A stretch of 64,000 nt of DNA from Bifiguratus adelaidae (taxonomy: Eukaryota; Mucoromycota; Endogonomycetes; Endogonales), in the NCBI GenBank assembly GCA_002261195.1, contig MVBO01000001.1, positions 1-64,000 of the forward strand, given 5' to 3'. Shown piece after piece: positions 1 to 10,722 of the stretch. The stretch's first letter is position 1. Every line of letters starts with the position of its first letter. The notes under the pieces were generated by a model. The model searched no databases. It was not told the origin of the DNA and saw only the letters and a program-made list of their open reading frames with translations. A program made the position numbers and the translations under genes.

Positions 1-423
1 GTTGCCTTCTTTAGCCTGGCTTGCGTAGAATTCTCAATGCTCTTGGCTCCCAAACCGTTGCCCATTTCACGACTCTTCGTTGGCTATCGTCTCGTCTACC
101 AGCAAATCACCATCCTGCATCAAGTCTTCACTACCATTTTTATCGCACTCAATCAAGTTGGGCCTATACTCTCTCATGATTCCACAAAGGATGTTCGAGC
201 GGCACTACAGCGTCTCCAGATCGTCACCAAGATTGCAAGTGATGAAACAACTGCCATCGTTCGAGAGTCCTTTGCGCCATTCTCGCACGATGAAACAGCT
301 CAACCTTTACTAAAGCGGAAGATGGGCAAGATTGCAGTGGATCTGCGCATGTTGACGGATTCAGGATTTTCCAAGGTGTATAGCAGAGTCTATCAACGCA
401 TTGTAGGCAAAAAGAGCATCTGA
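1..423 (+). CDS. C-terminal part of an unrecognised protein (5' end outside the window)
   Basis: The reading frame is open from the first base to a TGA at 421-423, giving about 140 residues with no start inside the window that must be used. The first 45 residues are hydrophobic and aromatic. They are followed by a helical, charged segment and a basic tail ending in GKKSI. I do not recognise the family. The frame is coherent and stands in tandem with the SAC1 gene, whose ATG is 185 nt downstream. An intron boundary near the left edge cannot be excluded. Confidence 0.6.
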   Translation, partial: VAFFSLACVEFSMLLAPKPLPISRLFVGYRLVYQQITILHQVFTTIFIALNQVGPILSHDSTKDVRAALQRLQIVTKIASDETTAIVRESFAPFSHDETAQPLLKRKMGKIAVDLRMLTDSGFSKVYSRVYQRIVGKKSI

Positions 424-608
424 CATGTTGTATCATACTGTATCACTGTGCAAGAACACTTGTGAACGTATTGTTGCATCTCTAACCTTTAGCCTTTGTC
501 GTTGATGGATGTCAAGCCATTATTTGTTCCTGTGAGTTGCACGTGACATTGCTGATCGCCATGGGTTGGACAAGTTGTAAAAGCGGAACGTTCTTTTTGC
601 CCGCCGCT

Positions 609-2857
609 ATGCCGCACGAATCATTCGACTTGTTAGTCAAGTATATCTATACCTGCTCGCGGTAAATGACCCATGAATATCTAGGTTCATCACGAGTGAG
701 GCGTACCATCTGTCGCCAACCTTTCACGACCCAGAAAAGCCCGGCAGCACGTTGCTCGTTAATCGAGGCACTGGCAAAGTACAGCTAGGCAAGTACTAGA
801 GGCGCATGGCAAAGACTGACTTTACGCCGTGACTTATACATAGTATAATAGTGCAAGGCGGCGTCAATAGCGTTGGAAACAGGATTACAGTGTATGGCAT
901 TTTTGGTTTGATAACGTTACAAGCAGGCAAGTATTCCTAATTTTTGGAGAACGGACCCATGGACTCATGCACCTTGATCTAGGCGACTATCTTGTGGTCA
1001 TTACAACTAGAGAAAAGGTGACAACCTTGAATGATCAGGATATTTTTAGGGCGAGTTCGTTCCGTGTCTTGCCTTTAGTCGCTGATCTAAAGTCGTTATC
1101 GGATCTTGAGGTAAGCGAAAACTCAGCACAGTGAAGCAATCATTCCAACTTGCTGACACGCCCTATCCAGGCTGCCGACGAGAAAAACTATATACAGCTC
1201 CTGGAGACGCATCTGCAAACCAACACGTTCTACTTCTCCTATCATTATGATCTCACACAGACCTTGCAACGTCAAGCGAACCTCAAGGCGACAAGTGCAT
1301 GGCAGCGAGCCGATGAGCGCTTCTTTTGGAATTATTATCTCTCCGACAAGTTGATCAAGCTGGCTGCAACCGAGGAGCAAGTAGGCGATTATGTCCTTCC
1401 TGTCATGCAGGGATTTGTCGAGACTTTTGAATTTACACTACACGGTCGCTCACTTTCTTTTGCGCTCGTCACGCGCCGATCACGACATCGAGCAGGAACA
1501 CGCTACTTCTCTCGCGGTATTGATGCAGACGGATACGTGTCTAACTACAATGAGACGGAACAAATCATCACTCTACTCGACGAAAAGAGCGGCAAAGTAC
1601 AAGCTGCCTATGTGCAAACACGTGGATCTATTCCAGTCAAATGGGGCCAAGTCAACAACATTAAATATACGCCACGTCTGATGGTATATGAAAACAAGCA
1701 TGGGGTGGGTACAGCATTGCTTGGAGCTGAGCATGGCACTCATGGTGGCACAGGTGGATCATGCACGTAAGCACTTTGACGCTCAGGTAGCCATGTACGG
1801 CACACAAGTATTGGTCAATTTGGTGAATACCAAAGGGTATGAAACGCCGATGGGCCAAGCTTATGCCAAGGTGGTGGAGCAATTGAACAATCCTCAACTG
1901 AGATATATCCACTTTGATTTCCACAAAGAATGCAGCAAGATGCGATACTCTCGCATCTCGCTCCTTATTGACGACATTGGCACGGACATGGACAAGATTG
2001 GTTATTTTCAAAGCGCAGGATCACCCCCCAAGCTTCAACAAGGAGTGATCCGCACCAATTGCATGGATTGCCTTGACCGTACCAATGTGGTTCAGTCTGC
2101 TCTGGCCCTCTATGTATTACACGTGCAACTACGCAGCCTGGGCGTTCTCACCGCCGACGAGTCCTTGGAGAAGCACGAAGATTTTATCTCAAAATTCCGC
2201 AACATCTGGGCTGACAATGCTGATGCGGTGTCTATTGTCTACGCAGGTTCGGGAGCACTCAAAACCGACTTTACGCGTACGGGGAAGCGAAGCAAAGCCG
2301 GATCGCTTCAAGATGGTGTCAACTCCCTCACACGATACGTCAAGAATAATTTTATGGACGGTCGACGACAGGATGGGTTTGATTTGGTGCTCGGTCGCTT
2401 CCGCGTTGGCATCAACAAGCCCGTCAGCGTCAGTTTGACTGGCAACAAGCCACTCCGGGTCCGTGTTGTCCCTTACATTATTCCATTTGCCTTTGTCATG
2501 CTCTTCTTGACCGTTTTCTTTCACGAGTCTCTCGGCACCACTTACCCACGCTTTTACACGCTCTTTTGGATGTCTGTCATCATCTCTGCTTTTCGATTTG
2601 TGTTTCAAAACGGGGTGGATTTTGTACAATGGCCATTACTAGTGGATACAGGATACCTTACCGCTCCCACCTTGCCCGGCATCGGTGGTTCGGATGCGCC
2701 TGAAGGCGGTTTATCGACGGGAATGCTCAACCTTGATGAAGGTGTCGGTCCGGATGGAGGTGCCTCTGACCTCGTTAAGGGTACCACGACTATTGAGGTT
2801 GAGAAGAAGGGATTCGGTGTCGTTGACGACGTGGAAATTGTAGAGCGCCACGCATAA
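609..2857 (+). CDS. SAC1: SAC1-type phosphoinositide phosphatase
   Basis: Integral ER/Golgi membrane lipid phosphatase that removes phosphate from PI4P and related phosphoinositides. The SAC signature Cx5R is present as RTNCMDCLDRTNVVQ (codons around 2050-2095), with the catalytic Cys and Arg intact. The C-terminus carries two hydrophobic segments (about 2460-2530 and 2545-2600), as in yeast Sac1, followed by an acidic cytosolic tail. The ATG at 609 opens a short first exon that ends CG|GTAAAT at 660. Further short introns lie near 780-850, 930-980, 1111-1170 and 1705-1753 (49 nt). Joining the exons gives a continuous SAC domain beginning FITSEAYHL. The outermost splice sites in the first 500 nt are approximate. 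The stop is TAA at 2855-2857. Confidence 0.9.
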
Positions 2858-2911
2858 TGGTCTCTGTTTGACCTACTATAATACATCATTTCACAGGATA
2901 TTTGCCCTTGT

Positions 2912-3766
2912 CTAATTGTCTTGGTCTCTTTGCGGTAGTGCTTCGTCCTCGTCATCGGAGAAGGCGTCAAAGTCAACTGAAGTGTCATTACGATGTGAAA
3001 ACAAGGGAGTAGCAGCAACGTCGGAGAAATCAATACGATGCGATCGGGACATGAGCGTATTCTTGTTTCTGCAAGGCATTGCGTCAATCATCAATCCGGC
3101 CAACGTCTCATGGACTTACTTTCGCACCATTAACAGGACCCGGACGAATTGCGCCACGTTTCGAAATACGAGCAGTATCGTGTCAAAAATCTCTTCGCCT
3201 TTTTGACCTCCGTCTAATCCGTCATTGGTGCAACCGTGTGAGATGACAATCAATGTGCTGATACACAGGAGAACCAAGAGAATATCCAGCAGATTCCAAA
3301 GGGAGGTCCAGTAATTCTATACACATGTGAATCACTTTGCATACCCACACCATCAAAACGTACCCGTCCAAGCGCAACAAGTCGTACACCGACTTCGAGA
3401 ATCATGGCCACATTGATTATGATTTCGAGGATAATGAAGACGAGGAGAGACGAAGGACTAGCGGGGGAAAATACAGTCAACGAACGCACTATGAGGCACT
3501 ATGACATGCTTCAGAAGGAACAATAGCGCTTACCATGACTCTGTCAAGGACTAGAGATGAAATAAGCAACGAGAAAGTCAAAAAGTAGCTATAACTAGAC
3601 TTACCAAGATGATTGACACCACAGATAGTCCTGCCATAGCCAGATATAGGACAATGTAGGCATTCGAATACATGAAGCTGTTTGCCAGACCCTGTATCAC
3701 CTCCTTTCGCGTCAATCCATAATGCGTACGATACTGCGGCAAAAGCTGAGCGGCTACCTCGGCCAT
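2912..3766 (-). CDS. Small four-helix voltage-sensor-like (ion transport domain) membrane protein
   Basis: The spliced product is about 205 residues, starting at [13 protein letters not shown] (ATG at 3766). Four membrane segments follow in order: S1 around [12 protein letters not shown]2 [19 protein letters not shown] followed by [10 protein letters not shown]3 [13 protein letters not shown], and an S4-like helix [19 protein letters not shown] with arginines. No pore loop or S5/S6 is present. The tail is acidic and Asp/Glu-rich. It matches a family widespread in fungi that is annotated only as ion transport domain-like; its function is unknown. Introns: about 3541-3602, then a 17 nt micro-exon (TCCTTGACAGAGTCATG on the coding strand), then about 3458-3530, 3314-3362 and 3075-3130. 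A more distant in-frame Met at 3853 would run into the IMPDH promoter, so the nearer start is preferred. Confidence 0.75.
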
Positions 3767-3932
3767 GGAGACTCCTGCACTAAACACTCGCTGGCTCGTG
3801 CAGCCCAGAATAGCCGCTCTTAAAAAGTCACGTGACCATAAGCACGTGATCAATGCCTTTATAATCTCAGAGAAATTTTTTTTTCAGTTTGGTAACCTTT
3901 TGCGCTCAAGAGGACCCATTTGTATATATAAC

Positions 3933-5684
3933 ATGCAGAACGGATACTTGGAGGCCAAGGATGCGGCTAGCGCTCTGGAAAGCTACGGTCGTCATGACGG
4001 CTTATCGGTGGAAGAACTCTTGGACGAAAAAGTGACGGGGGGAGTCACCTACAATGACTTTCTCATCTTGCCCGGATTTATTGATTTTCCTGCTTCTACG
4101 GTTGGTTTGGAGTCCAAGATCACCAAGAAAATTTCTCTCAAGACTCCCTTCATGTCTTCTCCCATGGACACCGTGACAGAGTCTGAAATGGCCATCGCTA
4201 TGGCTCTATTGGGTGGTATCGGTGTAATTCACCACAATTGTACCGCCGAAGAACAAGCTGAGATGGTCCGCAAGGTTAAGAAATTTGAGAACGGTTTCAT
4301 CCCCGAGCCAATGGTTTTGTCTCCCCAACATGTGGTTGCTGATGTGCATAGCATCAAGGCCAAGTACGGTTTCTGTGGCATTCCCATTACTGGTAAGTGT
4401 CGGGAAGGGGAAAAGGTGGTGCAAGCAATGATGAGTTTTCAAAATAACTTTCGTTCTACCGAAATGGGGGAAATTCATACCTCCTTGTGGATCTCTTTAA
4501 CTCTGAGGCCTGTTGTTTGGGATATCTGTGCACGCAGACCATCGGTGGTTAATACTTTCATTGCAGAAACCGGAAAGCTCAACTCCAAGCTTGTCGGTAT
4601 CGTCACAGCCCGCGATATCCAATTCCATGACGATGTCAACACTCCTCTCAGTGAAGTCATGACCACCGACTTGGTGACGGCTCGCCAAGGCATTACCTTG
4701 GAAGAAGCCAACAAGATTCTCCGAAAGTCCAAGAAGGGCAAACTGCCCATTGTCAATGAAGATGGCCACCTCGTCTCCTTGTTGGCTCGCTCCGATCTTT
4801 TGAAGAACTTGAATTACCCTCTTGCTTCCAAGGTCCCTGACTCGAAGCAATTGCTCTGCGGTGCCGCCATCGGTACACGTCCCGATGATCACCTCCGGCT
4901 CAAACTCTTGACTGAAGCTGGGCTTGATGTGGTTGTCTTGGATTCTTCCCAGGGCAACTCTGTCTATCAAATTGAAATGATCAAGGAGATCAAGGCCACT
5001 TACCCTGACCTTCAAGTCATTGCTGGCAACGTCGTTACCCGTGAACAAGCGGCTTCTCTCATCGCCGCCGGTGCCGATGGACTTCGTGTCGGTATGGGCT
5101 CTGGCTCCATCTGCATTACTCAAGAAGTAATGGCTGTCGGTCGCCCTCAAGGTACGGCTGTTTACCGTGTGGCTGAATTTGCTCGCAAATTCGGCGTTCC
5201 CGTCATTGCGGATGGCGGTATCCAAAATGTGGGTCACATCACCAAGGCTCTTGCTCTTGGTGCCTCTGCGGTCATGATGGGTGGATTGCTTGCCGGTACT
5301 GTTGAAAGTCCTGGCGAGTACTTTTACCATGAAGGTCAGCGCCTCAAGAAGTACCGTGGTATGGGCTCTTTAGACGCCATGGAGAAGGTGTCTTCCAAGG
5401 ATGGCAACGCCGCTACTAAGCGTTACTTCTCCGAAGGCGATGCCGTCAAGGTGGCCCAAGGTGTCACGGGAATGGTGGTGGATAAGGGATCCATCCGCAA
5501 ATTTTTACCCTACCTCACCACCGGTCTTCAGCACGGTCTCCAAGATATCGGTGTCAAGAGCATCAAACAATTCCAAGCGGATGTGTATTCTGGCAAGGTG
5601 CGCTTTGAGAAGAGAACGCCGGCTGCTCAGCTTGAAGGTGGAGTGAACGGTCTTCACTCTTACGAAAAGCGATTGTTTTCATGA
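3933..5684 (+). CDS. IMD: Inosine-5'-monophosphate dehydrogenase
   Basis: Cytosolic NAD-dependent enzyme that oxidises IMP to XMP, the committed step of GTP synthesis. The start [11 protein letters not shown] aligns with the normal IMPDH N-terminus. The catalytic loop [11 protein letters not shown] with its Cys, the substrate motif DSSQGNS and the flap [10 protein letters not shown] are all present. The two CBS modules lie around codons 110-230. An intron at 4393-4566 (GTAAGT...TTGCAG, 174 nt) interrupts the CBS region. It is a multiple of three and has no stop, so a naive translation keeps it. Removing it restores [20 protein letters not shown] and gives 525 residues, the usual length. The protein ends in an ordinary C-terminus (YEKRLFS). 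Confidence 0.97.
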   Translation: MQNGYLEAKDAASALESYGRHDGLSVEELLDEKVTGGVTYNDFLILPGFIDFPASTVGLESKITKKISLKTPFMSSPMDTVTESEMAIAMALLGGIGVIHHNCTAEEQAEMVRKVKKFENGFIPEPMVLSPQHVVADVHSIKAKYGFCGIPITGKCREGEKVVQAMMSFQNNFRSTEMGEIHTSLWISLTLRPVVWDICARRPSVVNTFIAETGKLNSKLVGIVTARDIQFHDDVNTPLSEVMTTDLVTARQGITLEEANKILRKSKKGKLPIVNEDGHLVSLLARSDLLKNLNYPLASKVPDSKQLLCGAAIGTRPDDHLRLKLLTEAGLDVVVLDSSQGNSVYQIEMIKEIKATYPDLQVIAGNVVTREQAASLIAAGADGLRVGMGSGSICITQEVMAVGRPQGTAVYRVAEFARKFGVPVIADGGIQNVGHITKALALGASAVMMGGLLAGTVESPGEYFYHEGQRLKKYRGMGSLDAMEKVSSKDGNAATKRYFSEGDAVKVAQGVTGMVVDKGSIRKFLPYLTTGLQHGLQDIGVKSIKQFQADVYSGKVRFEKRTPAAQLEGGVNGLHSYEKRLFS

Positions 5685-5845
5685 ATGTATTTTACAGCAT
5701 TTACAGCATAAAACTTCATGACGTCTCCATAGAGTGGTATCTATTCATTCTTGAAATTCAGTGCGTGAAATAGGCAAGATGTTGTGAATATAATACACTG
5801 CAGCATCCATATGAGCGTTGGACGCCTCCTTTCATAGGTGCTGTT

Positions 5846-8151
5846 TTATTCTGTGATGTGCTTTGCCATGAGTTCCTCATAAAATGCAATCACCTTGGGG
5901 TGTGCCATCACTTTGGCAGCATCAAAGTTGAGGACTTGCAGGCCTTCCAAAGATGTCGCCCGCGAGAGTGCAACGTACGCTTGACCTGGAACCCCATGGT
6001 CGGTGCCATAAAATTGAAAAATGAAAATTCGCATACCTTTCTCAAAGACCCTGCCAAGGTCGACTTGCACCGAATCCAATGTTTGTCCCTGGGCTTTGTG
6101 AATCGAGAGTGCCCACGCCAAACAAAGCGGCACCTGTCGACGACTGGCCACTAACTCTCCCTCTGTATCATTGTCAGCACGAGGTGTGGCAGCCATCCTA
6201 TCTGCACTTACGAGGTGCGCGCATTTCCCACAGGGCGGTGGAGAATAACATCTTTATGTTGTTCCTAAAGCGCACGACAGGCCATTCCGTTTCTGCATAG
6301 CGAGGATCATCATTCCGGGAGTCGCCAGGATTGTCCCTGTACGTCAGGTCATAGTTTTCCTGCTCCGAGGGTTTGGCGAAGGATTCGATGACACCAATGC
6401 TGCCATTGACCAAATAATTATCCACATTCTTGAGCAGCATCACCTGAGCGCCTATTTTGAGCACTAGCTCTTTGGGCGCGATGCAAACTTTATCAATCTT
6501 CTCGGTGTCTTCATCCAAGGAGGTAAAGTGATACTCTTTACCGGGTAAGCTCGCTAGGCGACTCGAATTGGCATTCTCTACTTGTGATCGCAAAGCAAAC
6601 CTGGAATGCAGTTAGGTCTCGATCCAATGAGACAGCAATACCAAACTCACAGACGCGTGGGCTCAAAGTCTCCCAGTGGCTTCCTTGACAACTTCTTGAA
6701 CGTTTCAATAGTGTAAGGGCTAGGAGTACCAAGACGCAGCTCGTTCAACATGTGGGCAAACTCGCTGTTTTTTTGACGAAAGATTTTCTTTAGCGCGATG
6801 GTATATCGGACCACGCTCTTCCAAGATTCTGCCTCGAAGGTGAGTCTGGCGCCTCCGCTCTTGTCCACCGGAGGCAACTGGAAAAAGTCACCAGCGAGGA
6901 CAATCTGAAACCATTTAGCAAAGGCAATGAAAAGCCGGCAAATGATATACCTGGATACCTCCGAAAGGCGCCTCGATGCCGCGTACCTCCCTGGCAATCT
7001 GCTCAATCTTATCAAACAAGCCGCCGTCCACCATGGACACTATACATCATTGGACATTAGGCGGTGCACATGTAGACTGTCTTTCATACTCACCTTCATC
7101 AATGATGAGGACTCTTGTCTCTTCCCACCGCCTCTTTAGCCTTTTGTTGGACCTGATTCGCTTGACCAAAACCTCTACTTTGTCAGCGCCCATACCAATA
7201 CCGGCGAAACTAACCACATCACTGAGTTTTAATGGCAGAAGGACTTGTTCGACGCACCTGTGAAGTGTTATACCGCCAATATTACAAGCCGCAATACCTG
7301 TTGAGGCTGTCACAGCGATCTGAGACAGTTTATTTCTACCCCGGAGCATCCGAATGATTTCTGCAACAACAGCGTTCAAAACGACAATGGCATGCTTGAT
7401 GTAACTGACCTCTAAGTAACACCGACTTTCCTGTACCTAAGGATCAAATATTGTTAAGCCTTACACACGCTAATCATAGACAGTTGCATATACATACCAG
7501 CAGAGCCGGTAAAAAAGATGCTCTCGCCTTGTTTTATCACCAGATCCAGGATATACTTTTGCTCAAAGGACAATTGGACTTCTACAGAGGATTTCTCTGG
7601 CTGTTGTGGCTGATCAGCACTGCCAGCAATCTGTTTGTGAAATATGTTGCCTCCAATTGCAGGTGAAAAGACACGTTGTCGCTTTGCTGCCAAACCGTCC
7701 CGGCCAAAGGTGTTGTTGGCAAGTTCCTTCAAAGGTTTGTCGAGACTGCATCACAGCGACGTATCAGAAATGACCCTTGTTAGTATGTATGCACTCTATA
7801 GACTTACTTTAAGTTAGCGTTTGGCCCTCTTTTCATCACTTCTGTCCGCTCTCGACCTTCTGAAAGCGTATATTTCGCACTTCGCAAAAAGGAAGACGTT
7901 CCAGACTTATAGGTGGGCGAAATATCGCCTGTTCTCATATGAGATCCCGCAATATATGTGGTTCCCTTACACAAAAGGTGAGTTATTTCTTTTGTTGGCC
8001 TTGATTTCGCAAGAAAACTCACTGTTCGAAGGAAAGGTTGTGTCGACTGCGTTTCCTTCACTGATGACGCAGGTCGAAAGTTGAGTGTTGACTGTTTCTT
8101 CTTTGCTTTCACCGAACCGGCCAAGAATGGGTCATAATCGTGTGGAGACAT
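5846..8151 (-). CDS. PIF1: PIF1-family 5'-to-3' DNA helicase
   Basis: Superfamily 1B helicase acting on telomeres, replication forks and mitochondrial DNA. In coding order the exons give a disordered N-terminus (MSPHDYDPF), the lead-in [21 protein letters not shown], Walker [10 protein letters not shown] (about 7408-7436), LIIDEVSM (Walker B, split by an intron near 7060-7100), [12 protein letters not shown], and the C-terminal RecA motif [16 protein letters not shown] with [12 protein letters not shown]. At least eight short introns are needed. An alternative in-frame Met at 8181 would add ten residues. The C-terminus (HITE, stop near 5846) is convergent with IMPDH, about 160 nt away. Exon ends are approximate, but the family call is firm. 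Confidence 0.9.
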
Positions 8152-8325
8152 GCCTAGTTGCGAATACAAGAATGCTGGCAAGAGAACGAGAAACGCGTCT
8201 GAACTGCACGCCTTGCGTCATCCAAATTAGGCAATCACATAATTCATTCATTTAAAAGCGTCACTGAGTGCACGTGATCCGACGTTGTGCTTGGTTCTGG
8301 CACTGTTCACACTTGCTTTCACGTC

Positions 8326-9024
8326 ATGAAGGTCTACTCACTTGCAGTTGTTGACAATCGTGGGCCAAAGGCTAAGTTACTGAGCAGTGAATATGACTTG
8401 TCGTCATTCTCCTTCTTTGAGCGGGGAACGTGAGTAGATGTGCACAAACCGATAGGTCATCTCACCTGTCGCAATCTTAGCTACCGGGAATTCATGGCCG
8501 CTACCGATATCATTGTAGCCGAAAGAACGCAAGCTGGTCAACGTCAGACCATTGAAGAACAAGGTAAGCTTTGAAGAGTATCTAGAGTTAGCATGGTATC
8601 TAAATTTGCCGCTTGAACAGGGTACAATTTTCATATTTACGCCAGAGCCGAAGGTCTGGCCGGTATTGTGATTGCCGATAAAGAATATCCGACGCGAGTA
8701 GCCTTTACTCTCCTAAACAAGATTTTAGACGAATTTATCGTCAAATACCCCAGGTCACAATGGAACAATCCGGCTGCCATCAATTATCCCGAACTCAAGG
8801 ATTACATTACGAAATATCAAGATCCCAGACAGGCCGATAATATCATGCGGGTACAACAAGAATTGGATGAGACAAAGATTATCTTGCACAAGACGATCAA
8901 CTCCGTCTTGGAACGTGGTGAGAAGCTGGATGATCTTATTGAACGCTCGGAGGGCCTTTCGACCCAGAGCAAGATGTTTTACAAACAAGCAAAGAGGACG
9001 AATTCTTGCTGTGTCATTTCATAA
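8326..9024 (+). CDS. YKT6: YKT6-like R-SNARE (longin domain, prenylated)
   Basis: Membrane-fusion SNARE of the Golgi, endosome and vacuole. Exons 8326-8429, 8481-8563 and 8621-9024 join in frame. They give the longin domain starting [13 protein letters not shown], then the SNARE helix from [14 protein letters not shown] to [14 protein letters not shown] with the central Arg of an R-SNARE. The C-terminus NSCCVIS carries the double-cysteine CCxxx/CAAX arrangement used for prenylation and palmitoylation in Ykt6 instead of a transmembrane helix. The length, about 196 residues, is typical. The start lies about 175 nt from the divergent PIF1 start; this shared spacer carries a CACGTG motif. Confidence 0.96.
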
Positions 9025-9134
9025 ATCATGCGTTTGGTACATCTTGCGTGCGTGTGTGTATAATGTAGGGAATGGAACGCTTAGAAGTACGTACGACTAT
9101 TCAACTCTATGACAATAAAATATCTATCTACAGT

Positions 9135-10677
9135 TTAAGCCTTGATCATTTGCACCATTTGATCCCGAGCGGCGCGACCAGCTTCATAGCGACGTTTGCC
9201 TTCAATCCAATCCATGCTCTCACCATATGTCCTAGGCATCACTCGACTGACTGGGTTTCCATCGGTCTTTTGGAAGGTAAAGTTGAAGATGTTGGTTGTC
9301 TCACGGGCGTCCTTGGTGAAATCCATCACGTCAGCCACGACGCTCACGCAAAATTCTGAGCCTTCGGAATAGACAACATGAGAAGACAGGTCGAGAAGCG
9401 TGCCAATAGGGACGGGTTTGCGGAAGGTGATGTCGTCAAGCGACAGAGGTACCGGTCTTGATTTTGTAAAGGCCGCCGCATTAGCCCACGCGAGCTCGTA
9501 TGCACGTCGCATCAAATAGCCACCTGTAATTTGTATGTAAGCTCCTATGAGTACACAAGGAGAAACTCTTACCAAAAATGAACCCATGAATGTTGCGGTC
9601 CTGAGGCGTCATAATGTGTACGGAATTCATGGCCGTATTCTCCATCCACTCCATGTTAGAAGGTAAATGCTGTTTGCTCTTGGGTGCGATGTATTTCTGT
9701 CCTTCAAGGTACAATTGGTGAATCAAGGCTTGCTCAGCTGTGGTCGGAGCCTTCTTGTCCAATGCCATTTCTGAACTGGCCCGTTTATGCGCTTTGAGCT
9801 CCTCGCCTCGTTGGAAGAGGCGCTTTTGAGATGCGGATTCGAGGAGGAGCGGATTGACTTGGACAGCCTTACCCGTGCGTGGATCACGGGCGACCATGGT
9901 AAATCGGGCTTGAAGAACAGTGTTGGGTGTCATTCTGGTGATATCTTGTGGAACATGGATGGGCTTGGTCTTCAGGGAAGGATCGTAATCATCCATGGTT
10001 TCCACCCGGATAAAAACTGCACACCTCATCAGTCTATGGAACCTTCATCAGCCATGCACTTCACTTACTCTCCATGGAGCTATATCCCACATAGCTCACA
10101 TGCCCACTCAATTTGTAGTCCGCCACGCGCTTAGGTAACAATATATCAAGCCGATCCATGGATGCCGTCACAATCGTCACAGGTGCACTGTCCGGATTGC
10201 CGTCGGAGACATGCTTGTAAGAGACAGCGCCTGCCAATGCATCTAGATCCTCCAGCACTTTACCGAGCTTGATGGTACCATCAACCGCCACATATTCCTC
10301 CAATAAATAGGGATCACTCTTGAACGGCAGATATTCGACCATGTACGAGTCTTCCATTTTCTTCAACAAGAGTTGTCGAGGCTTGAATGCCTTTTTGGCG
10401 TCCAGAGGTGTATTCGCTTCCGACAGACGATCCATCCAAAAGGATAGAGGCTTGACGGTGAACAACCGGTCCAGAGCATCCTGGGGCGTTTGTGCTGGAA
10501 GCCTCGTGAGCAAGGGTTAGTGTTATGTTGTTTGTACTCACTGCCCGTATCCTTTGTGTCCGCATTCGCTACTTTGGATGATTTGAGAATCATTTGAAGC
10601 GCAGGCGTTGTACGTAGACCCCGCGCTGCGTGATTTAACCTGGCAGGCAGTGCCCGCGTTAACCGGGAAGCGAACAT
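9135..10677 (-). CDS. Mitochondrial acyl-CoA thioesterase, ACOT9 type (double hotdog)
   Basis: Hydrolyses acyl-CoA to free acid and CoA, probably in mitochondria. The start MFASRLTRALPARLNHAAR is an Arg-rich amphipathic presequence. Two hotdog domains follow. The first runs from YVAVDGTIKLGKVLEDLDALAG to LSGHVSYVGYSSMES. The second begins NIHGFIFGGYLMRRAYELAW and includes DITFRKPVPIGTLLDLSSHVV. The linker and C-terminus (WIEGKRRYEAGRAARDQM) fit the ACOT9 family. Introns lie near 10510-10545, 10025-10075 and 9525-9570. The ATG is only 45 nt downstream of the stop codon of the PPPDE-thioredoxin-PUL gene on the same strand. Confidence 0.88.
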
Positions 10678-10722
10678 GACAAAACAAGAGCTTTTCAGCG
10701 TGAAATGTCCAAATTTGGGGTT

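Noticed and set aside
3921-3930. TATATATA just before the IMPDH ATG taken as a TATA box
   Set aside because: It ends only a few bases before the start codon, too close to direct transcription of this ATG; more likely leader sequence.
4497-5330. 277-codon open frame antisense to IMPDH
   Set aside because: A shadow of codon bias in the strongly coding opposite strand; its sequence resembles no protein.
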